NCBI GenBank assembly: GCA_032622095.1
Contig: CP136063.1
Location: 179,223,956-179,287,955, forward strand
Length of the DNA stretch: 64,000 nt
DNA from: Siphonodentalium dalli
Lineage: Eukaryota > Mollusca > Scaphopoda > Gadilida > Siphonodentaliidae
Reading direction: 5' to 3'
Shown: positions 56,225 through 64,000 of the stretch, one piece after another
Layout of the letters: each line of letters begins with the position of its first letter
How positions within the stretch are numbered: the first letter of the stretch is position 1
Notes under the pieces: generated by a model
What the model was told of the DNA's origin: nothing
Database searches by the model: none
What the model saw: only the letters and a program-made list of their open reading frames with translations
Made by a program: the position numbers and the translations under genes

Positions 56225-57125
56225 AGTTTATAGACATGAAGAGAAAAGTAAAATCCAAGATGGCTGCTGGCGGCCATGTTTTCGGCCGAATGACCCCAAA
56301 ATAAGTCGTTCCCATCTACATGTCATCGTTAACATCCATGACAAATTTTATGACGATCAGACTAAAGGTACGACCTGTAGCCCGTGCTAAAGGATTTAGT
56401 CATACAAAGAGTAAAATCCAAGATGGCTGCTGGCGACCATGTTTTTTGGCCGAATGACCCCAAAATGACTCGTTCCCATCTACATGTCATTATTAACATT
56501 CATGACAAATTTTATGATGATCAGACGAAAAGTACGACCTGTAGCCCGTGCTAAAGAATTTAGTCATACAAAGAGTAAAATCCAAGATGGCTGCTGGCGG
56601 CCATGTTTTTGGGCCGAATGACCCCAAAATTACTCGTTCCCATCTACATGTCATTATTAACATTCATGACAAATTTTATGATGATCAGACTAAAAGTACG
56701 ACCTGTAGCCCGTGCTAAAGAATTTAGTCATACAAAGAGTAAAATCCAAGATGGCTGCTGGCGGCCATGTTTTTGGGCCGAATGACCCCAAAATTACTCG
56801 TTCCCATCTACATGTCAATATTAACATCCATGACAAATTTCATGATGATCAGACAAACAGTACCCGTGCTAATGCATTGAATTTTGAAATCCAATTTGGC
56901 CACTGGCGGCCATGTTTTTTTTCCGAATGACCCCAAAATTAATCATTCTGGTCTAAATGTTGATGTCAACAGCTATGACAAATTTGATAATGATCCGACC
57001 AAAGGTACGACCTGTAGCCTGCATTGTTGACGCCTTACGCACACATGCGCACACGCACACACGGACGACGGACGACAAAGCCATGGCAATAGCTCAAACT
57101 TTACAAGTAAAGTTGAGCTAATAAA
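56225..57125. repeat. 164-bp tandem repeat (five units) with element-like tail
   Basis: AAAATCCAAGATGGCTGCTG starts units at 56250, 56413, 56577 and 56741 (about 164 bp apart); a fifth, degenerate one starts near 56886. Each holds CGAATGACCCCAAAAT and CATGACAAATTTTATGATGA. The tail is CACACGGACGACGGACGAC, CCATGGCAATAGCTCAAAC and a short hairpin ACTTTACAAGTAAAGT. It looks like an element whose inner unit was amplified. Confidence 0.85.
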
Positions 57126-58102
57126 AGTAATATAATTCGGATTATTTCATTTTGCACTATGCAAGGGAGTCTATGTAACTGATAGCATCATCTGGAACAA
57201 CCTCAATCGGGTTTAATTCGATACTTAATTCGATGTTTAAACGCCGTGGCATCATTTGGAATCTAACGTGCCACATTGTATAAATTTGCCGTCGGACATA
57301 TTTCGTAATTTCGAGGGTTTGGTACCTGGGCAGGTTCTGCACATAGTACCTATATGTTTGGTACCCTGGAGTACCAAATATCTAGGTACTATGCAGAGCA
57401 CCTAGATATTTGGTACTCCAGAGACAGGTACCTTACTCGTATTTTAATTCACGCAGTACTATTTTTCGCTCAGTTTTGAATTCGCGCACTTTGAATTCGC
57501 GCACTTTGATGCGCGAATTCAAAACTGACAAAAATATTTTCGTAAAATGTTTGGATTTGATGACTGTTTCAGATCTTAATCGTTAGTGAAGATACGTATG
57601 CATATTAAACAGCATCATTGGTGGCTTTACACCGTGCATAATTTAACATAACTGCATCATCAAGGTCTTGTGAAGACGGGTGTTTATACCCTCCAAATAA
57701 TTGTTCTGATACTGAAATAGTTATAAACATAATTGAAATGAAATCGAAAGACATAAAAACAACAACCGCGTGCAAACTTACATCAGAAAAAGTATAAACT
57801 TAGTGACATAACTAACTCAGACTGTTTGGTCACGGAGTAATGCCAGCGTTGTAAACGGGGGGGGGGGCGATTTCGTGCACCTTCAGTCTGCAATATGTAT
57901 TTCTTACAAGTATTTCAACATCAATGATGTTGCCATGATTTGTTGCTGTATAGGTATGTCATTATACATATCAGTAATGGTTTTGATGTTGGTTGCCCGC
58001 ATGTAAATTCTAGTCATAGTAGGCTAGTAGCCTAATATTTGGTCCAGCCTTCCGTAATGTGTATACATGTATTACATAACTCATCAACATAATAATAGTA
58101 AA
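57126..58102. other. intergenic with short palindromes
   Basis: Holds a GGTACC/TAGGTACTATG palindromic cluster at 57326-57433, an EcoRI-type palindrome GCGCGAATTC near 57510 and a G-run at 57858. No gene recognised. Confidence 0.5.
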
Positions 58103-58304
58103 TACAGTAATGCCCTGAGTAATCGACTTCTAACTACAGTGAGAGCTTTCCGATGAATGGCAACAAGCCATATTTCCGACTAAATCCTGAAAAATTACCC
58201 ATAATTCTGCTGTGGTTAAGGAGTTGATTATTTAGGGAATTACTATATGTGCTTTGTATGATACAAAATAAATACAGTATTTAAATGCTTAGGGCATTAC
58301 TGTA
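58103..58304. mobile_element. TA-family MITE copy with extra segment shared with intron 21
   Basis: TACAGTAATGCCCTGAGT start, right arm to GGGAATTACTATA, then a segment matching 34001-34041, then a second right end AGGGCATTACTGTA. The duplicated end suggests mobilisation together with neighbouring sequence. Confidence 0.75.
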
Positions 58305-60259
58305 CATGTATATAGCTGTTTGAAAACAAACATTGCTGCTCGTCCGTACCCGTTCGTCCGTAATTTAGGGCTAAAACTAGAGATTATTGTACCACCGATA
58401 CGAGGAAATCAACCACCGATACGGGGAAATCTAGTGTTTGCAAGAAATTTAACATAAATATACTCACTGCTCCGATTTATTTTATCTTTCTCTTTCAGCC
58501 TCGTATTACAGTACTATGCGAAAACGCGTATAAGTAATTTGACCGGCCCGTTCGTCCAAAGTTTTGTCGATCAAAGTAGTTTGCGATTCGCAAAGGTTTG
58601 CGATTTATAGGTTTGTGATTTATCGTAAAGTAGTTTTGATTTATCTGGCTATTATAGATCGATGAAAGAGGAAGCTCAAAAACATTGTATTATCAACTTA
58701 TCCGATGAAATAAACTGCGAACATGTTGTTTTTGACTTTTTGTTGAGTTACTGACGTGTTTTTTTTTCTTCATCTGGATTGTAGTTCAAATTGAATTATA
58801 CTCAATGGAGGAGGAATAACTCTAAATCTTAAAGTTAGAGTTATTCCCCTTCCATTGAAAATGCATTTTTAGTTTGAATTCTGATGCATTCTGGGAGCCA
58901 AATTTATATGATTTAAGCTGTTTTCTATTTCTCAATGGGCATCTTCTGAGGCACAGACGTTTCAAATGGTGATGCGTTATAGTATTTTAATCATATTTTA
59001 TGTCATAGATTGTTACTAAACCCGTATATCAAGGCACCATAGAAAAAATAATCAGTGACTCGAAAATTAAGTGGGGCTTTAAGATGTTTGATTTGAATGT
59101 TGATTTTACCTGTTTAAGATGTTTTATTTGAATGTTTACTTATAATATTATTATTGAGGTCCGGGTAATATTAGTATTTAAGGTCTGATCCCATCTGGCG
59201 TCGCCGCAACGACATGTATAGCGGCTACATTAATGTGTATATGTCGCTCATTAATTGTGGATCCCATTATCATCACTAATCAACAGCGTCCTCGTTGTTC
59301 TCATAACAACATGACAGAGCAGCTAATTAATTAATTAAGCCCGTTAATGTTTTGAACGAATTGAATGAAGAATGCCTAACAGGGACGTATCTATGAGGTG
59401 GTAATTGTAACATTTTCAACTGCAACCCCTTGGACCAGACCGAAAGGTTCAAGTCAGAGAGGTTTCATGTGTACCCCACCCAATAATGTATTGGTTGGAC
59501 GTGTTCGACTGTACCTGAAACATTTCAAATGATGGGAATATTAATCTAACACTTCCTATATATTGTTTGAAAAATATTGACCAAAAGTAGGAAAATATTG
59601 GACTTTCGGTCTCAAAATTATAGAATATTCCACTACTGTCATATATATATTTGTTTGTTGGAATGAAATGGCATTAACGTAGTTGTAAAATTTCCAACCA
59701 CTGGTATATTATGCTAAGTTGAAAAAGCTTAAATACATGGCTGTTGCTATTGGGGGTGGGGCTATGCCAGCATTCCAATTTAGCCAAACTTTTCAATATT
59801 CTGGTAGTTTGTTTTTGCAGCAACCAATATTCTGTGTGTGTTTTAAAACTGTATATAATCCCACATTCGGTTAAATATTTGGATTCAAGTTCCAAGATCC
59901 AAGATGGACCCATAAAACGGAGATCATGTAGCTAGCCCCTAATTGAAGTACATGTTGGAAAATTATAACCATTGCAAATAGAATCTACCACACTTGTAAT
60001 ATTCGGTATGGTTCAGGGAGTTCTGCATATGGAAATGCGTGTGGGTTGATCGGTCTCTATTATAGTTGCCATCGAAACCTGATGTTATCCCGACACATGA
60101 CCCCCCACCCGGGCACCCCCTCCAAAAAGTTTTCCATGTGAATAAGCAACATATCTTTAAAGTTTCATGCTTTAGTCACTAAAGTCACGATTAAACCCCT
60201 AAGGGACTCCACTACTAGATGTACAAAACAATCCCTTCGGTCAAATTAATACATTTCTA
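58305..60259. other. intergenic, no gene recognised
   Basis: Contains an imperfect 100-bp hairpin at about 58780-58885 (GGAATAACTCTAAATC against GTTAGAGTTATTCC) and a fragment of the TTTTCAACTGCAACCCC repeat near 59413. Short ORFs have no recognisable domain. Confidence 0.5.
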
Positions 60260-60263
60260 ATGC

Positions 60264-60445
60264 TGGTCACGAGTTCATATTCACGCGTGGCCACGACTTC
60301 ATTCTCGTGGCCACGGGTTCATATGCTCGTGGCCACGACTTCATTCTCGTGGCCACGACTTCATATTCTCGTGGCCACTTCATATTCTCGTGGCCACGAC
60401 TTCATATTCTCGTGGCCACGAGTTTATTCTCGTAGCCACGACTTC
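60264..60445. repeat. short tandem repeat CGTGGCCACGACTTCAT
   Basis: About eight imperfect units of 19-23 bp, each with the self-complementary core CGTGGCCACG. The Ser/Arg-rich ORF across it (60260-60484) is a by-product of the repeat. Confidence 0.85.
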
Positions 60446-60679
60446 GGATGTCACCTCCGGGGCTCCATAGTTGTCTTCCCTTAAGGGCAACAACAAAATC
60501 GGATGCGTCATATAATGACCATTAATTTTATGTATAAAAATCCTTTGTTGGAGGGAGGGGGTGCAGCCAACTTCTAAACTAGAGGCTTTCTAGAATTGGC
60601 CCACGGACTCATGGTTTCCCCAAAGCAGAGGCTATATACGATCACCAGGCGTCAGGGTGACTTCCTGGAAAGCCATGCA

Positions 60680-60890
60680 GGGTGCGCACGAAAAACATCC
60701 TTGGTAGCTGTGAAAAATCATTACATTTTGTTGAGTTTAGTTTTATTTATTGATATCTATAATTCGAATTATTGATATTATAAAATGTTGGGAAATTAGT
60801 GATATCACAAAATGATTTTAAGATATCACAAAATGGAATCAGTGATATCATAAATTTATTTTGTGAAATCACAAAATGGAATATATGACC
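60680..60890. repeat. TGATATCA-based satellite, short copy
   Basis: Same leader as at 52600 (GCGCAC...CATCCTTGGTAGCTG, then ATTACATTTTGTTGAGTTTAG) followed by a few units such as AGTGATATCACAAAATG. Shows that leader and satellite form one dispersed repeat. Confidence 0.8.
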
Positions 60891-61627
60891 ACTAATAACC
60901 ACTGTCAACTCTAGTATATATATTTTTTTCAATATCAATATGTTGTTCAACGCATTTTTGTATCGAGCGTATGTCGGTCGGCTCGTCATATATTTGCTAG
61001 GCCGCCAAATATTCCAGGTAGTGAAAAATAAAATATTTCAAAAATCGATATCTGATAACTCTGACAGCTCGAATAAAATATTTTTACCCCTGAAGCCAAA
61101 GAAGTGGTAATTTAGTAGTCTTGATTGACAGCCGTCTTGTTCCAATAGTATAGTTGGAGTTGGAGTTGTTCCTAGTATAGTTGGAGTCAGGTCCGTCCTG
61201 CCTAGTAATTTAGGAGCAGTAATTCGGATTTATGCATCACGTTTAAATTCCAATGGTCGTCTCTTATGGTAAATTCGAGTATCATTTCATATAGAAAGCT
61301 GAACATTAACTTATATGGGAAATGTTGACTAATTTGGTGTCAAATCGGACCGTGGACAGGTGTGGTTCTGTATGTGAGCGAGGGGGTGGTTCTTACAACT
61401 CCATGTGCTATTTTTTCTTTTTGCGACAGTGTGCCATGCCGGTACTAAACTACGTTGGATCGTTATTTCGTTTTAAATATTGCACAACAGGCGTGCATAT
61501 TGGCGTTATCAAAGGTATACGTGACATTGATAAAGTATATATCGCAGTTTAAACAGAATCATCAGCACTGGCCAACATCGGCGTAGAAAAGTTAGACTTT
61601 GACTCCTAACCGCTTTTTGTGCAACGG

Positions 61628-61635
61628 TATAAATA
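61628..61635 (+). promoter_or_regulatory. TATA box of the downstream gene
   Basis: TATAAATA in a GC-flanked context (CGG before, CCCC after). About 30 bp further on lies GGTCACTAGC, a plausible initiator, and the start codon follows at 61696, giving a 5' UTR of roughly 40-45 nt. Confidence 0.65.
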
Positions 61636-61695
61636 CCCCACAACAGCCGGTCACTAGCAGTTGAAGACGCGACGATAATATATACGATAAACAAT

Positions 61696-61747
61696 ATGGA
61701 TACCACTATAGTGGTGTGCCTGCTACTTGTAGTGGGTTCTCTGGCAG
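61696..61747 (+). CDS. first coding exon (signal peptide) of an unidentified secreted protein gene
   Basis: ATG in good context (A at -3, G at +4). Encodes MDTTIVVCLLLVVGSLAG: a short polar start, a 12-residue hydrophobic core and small residues at the cleavage region, a typical signal peptide. The exon ends in phase 1 at a consensus donor (CAG/GTAAGT), common for signal-peptide exons. The rest of the gene is beyond the window, so its function is unknown. TATA box 68 bp upstream supports a real gene start. Confidence 0.7.
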
Positions 61748-62130
61748 GTAAGTCACGTGACTATATTTTAGCAGCCTTAGTAAAAAAAATGTCGAAACCC
61801 AATTTTCACATAAATTTAAATAATGTATGCTTTATATTCTATCGCGTAATAGTTAGTGATTATAGCTATATCCTAGGTGTGTGAAGTTGGTTTGACATTG
61901 GACGTTGGACGTTGGACGTTCAACAAAAACGATATAAAATCCGGATATTTCCAGATGAAAATTAGTGTGAAGTTGGTTTGACATTGGACGTTGGACGTTC
62001 AACAAAAACGATATAAAATCCGCATATTTGCAGATGAAAATTACTGTGAAGTTGGTTTGACATTGGACGTTCAACAACAACGATCTTAAAACCGCTTATT
62101 TGCAGCTGAATCGAATCGCACATATATAGG
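61748..62130. repeat. start of intron 1 of the downstream gene; GACGTTGGACGTTC repeats
   Basis: After the donor, three copies of GTGAAGTTGGTTTGACATTG followed by GACGTTC and ACGATATAAAATCC-type sequence start near 61878, 61968 and 62046, 80-90 bp apart. The same GTGAAGTTGG word bounds an inverted-repeat element inside the larger units that follow. Confidence 0.8.
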
Positions 62131-64000
62131 CACAGGTAGAACCGCTTTGTTTCGGTCCAAGCGGTATTGCGTGGGAATAATCTATGCTCCATAGGATTTC
62201 CCTACTGAAATTTCAAGGTTATTGATCCACTGGTTTTGCCTCTACCCTCTGCACTCACGGCGAACTTTAGACAGAATTTTCTAAGTCGAACGTCCATTTG
62301 TTTACCTTTCGAAAGACATTCAAACAGACATTCAAATATATGTTTCTGGCCCAATTATAGGGCCCGTTTCGGGTGCCATGGGCGTACCCGGATGTGTAAC
62401 GAATGAAAATCATCGGCATATCATAATGCTTGCAGTTTGTGAGATAATGGGGGTGATCAAATATTTGGGAATATCGCTGTGAAGTTGGACGGACGTTGGA
62501 CGTTCGTGGACATTCGCGACACGGTCTGTTTTCAATGAAATACCATAGACTCGCATTTGTTGATATTACTAACAGCTGCCTTGTGCCCACACAACTCTTA
62601 TTTAAAAAAATCACCCTCCTTGCAAACATATTTCCATGCAAATAATCAAATTGTTGAATGTCCACGAACGTCCAACGTCCGTCTAACTTCACAGCACAAT
62701 TTCCAAAAAAAAAAAAAAACGCAGTTTCCAGTTTGCACAAGGAGACTTCTCTAGACCTAATTCGCGCTCTCCAGTTCACAAATTTTAAACTTTTATTTTT
62801 TTACATAATTTTCCGAATGTTCCTTTCCCCTTTGAAAAACATTCAAACTGAAATTCAAATGTGTACACAGGTAGAACCGCTCTGTTTCGGTCCAAGCGGT
62901 ATTGCGTGGGAATAATCTATGCTCCATAGGATTTCCCTACTGAAATTTCAAGGTTATTCATCCACTGGTTTTGCCTCTACCCTCTGCACTCACGGCGAAC
63001 TTTAGACAGAATTTTCTAAGTCGAACGTCCATTTGTTTACCTTTCGAAAGACATTCAAACAGACATTCAAATATATGTTTCTGGCCCAATTATAGGGCCC
63101 GTTTCGGGTGCCATGGGCGTACCCGGATGTGTAACGAATGAAAATCATCGGCATATCATAATGCTTGCAGTTTGTGAGATAATGGGGGTGATCAAATATT
63201 TGGGAATATCGCTGTGAAGTTGGACGGACGTTGGACGTTCGTGGACATTCGCGACACGGTCTGTTTTCAATGAAATACCATAGACTCGCATTTGTTGATA
63301 TTACTAACAGCTGCCTTGTGCCCACACAACTCTTATTTAAAAAAATCACCCTCCTTGCAAACATATTTCCATGCAAATAATCAAATTGTTGAATGTCCAC
63401 GAACGTCCAACGTCCGTCTAACTTCACAGCACAATTTCCAAAAAAAAAAAAAAACGCAGTTTCCAGTTTGCACCAGGAGACTTCTCTTGACCTAATTCGC
63501 GCTCTCAAACAGACAAATTTAAAAAAAAAAATTAAGACAATTTTCCGAATGTTTTTTACTTTGAAAAACATTGGACGTTGGACGTTCAACACTGTGGATC
63601 TAAAATGGGGTTACCGGCAGGTGACTCGAATCGCACATATATAGGCACAGGTAGAACCGCTTTGTTTCGGTCCAAGCGGTATTGCGTGGGAATAAGCTAT
63701 GCTCCATAGGATTTCCCTACTGAAATTTCAAGGTTATTGATCCACTGGTTTTGCCTCTACCCTCTGCACTCACGGCGAACTTTAGACAGAATTTTCTAAG
63801 TCGAACGTCCATTTGTTTACCTTTCGAAAGACATTCAAACAGACATTCAAATATATGTTTCTGGCCCAATTATAGGGCCCGTTTCGGGTGCCATGGGCGT
63901 ACCCGGATGTGTAACGAATGAAAATCATCGGCATATCATAATGCTTGCAGTTTGTGAGATAATGGGGGTGATCAAATATTTGGGAATATCGCTGTGAAGT
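62131..64000. repeat. large tandem repeat, 735-780-bp units, running off the window
   Basis: Units start with CACAGGTAGAACCGCT at 62131, 62866 and 63646; the third is cut by the window end. Long stretches are identical between units (for example the 62267-62760 and 63002-63480 regions). Each unit contains a 217-bp inverted-repeat segment (GCTGTGAAGTTGGACGGACG to its complement, 62479-62695). ORFs of 170 and 196 residues on the minus strand are copies of the repeat, not genes. Confidence 0.9.

Noticed and set aside
60260-60484. Ser/Arg-rich 74-residue ORF.
   Set aside because: It is a direct translation of the CGTGGCCACGACTTCAT short tandem repeat.
62267-63592. Minus-strand ORFs of 170 and 196 residues in the tandem repeats.
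   Set aside because: They are the same sequence in two repeat units, with no recognisable domain; open by chance in a recently duplicated repeat.

Overview
This is metazoan nuclear DNA: AT-rich, with GT-AG introns, dispersed short inverted-repeat transposons and no operons. The gene type (an invertebrate apolipophorin) and the repeat types (elements built around 'GATGGCTGCCGGCGGCCATG'-like sequence, tails ending near 'AGTTGAGCTAATAAAA') suggest a marine invertebrate, perhaps a mollusc. That placement is an inference from general resemblance; no species marker was seen.

Region 1 (1-41.4 kb) holds one very large plus-strand gene for a large lipid transfer protein of the apolipophorin/apoB type. 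I could define 26 coding exons (549 to the stop at 40637-40639). Their splice phases agree throughout and they sum to 17,538 nt, that is 5,845 residues plus stop; the N-terminus lies upstream of the window. Order of parts: end of the vitellogenin-type lipid-binding N domain (exons 1-2), following beta-sheet domains (exons 2-10), a single 11,403-nt exon of amphipathic beta repeats with a 54-residue period (exon 11), a short beta/helical linker (exons 12-19), a VWFD domain (exons 20-21), a C8-like six-cysteine module (exons 21-22), a VWA-like domain without the usual metal-binding motif (exons 23-25), a small Cys-rich patch, and a seven-residue last exon. The predicted product is a secreted lipoprotein backbone: the N domain loads lipid, the beta repeats wrap the particle, and the C-terminal modules are likely extracellular interaction domains.

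The introns and the 20 kb downstream hold several families of non-autonomous DNA transposons: a palindromic TA-flanked family (nine copies), a TTAA-flanked group, and a hAT-like family with a clean 8-bp target duplication. There are also retroelement-like 3' ends and many tandem repeats.

Region 2 (41.4-61.6 kb) has no convincing protein gene. It holds a partial inverted copy of intron 24 with an apparent fragment of exon 25 (43.4-43.7 kb), a TTAA element (49.1-49.7 kb), a possible two-exon small ORF (51.1-51.7 kb), a TGATATCA-based satellite (52.7-53.5 kb), a 1.4-kb TIR element (53.9-55.3 kb), five 164-bp tandem units (56.2-57.1 kb) and a TA-family copy carrying extra sequence shared with intron 21 (58.1-58.3 kb).

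Region 3 (61.6-64 kb) starts a second plus-strand gene: TATA box, start codon, signal-peptide exon and a strong donor. Its first intron runs into roughly 735-780-bp tandem repeats that continue past the window edge.
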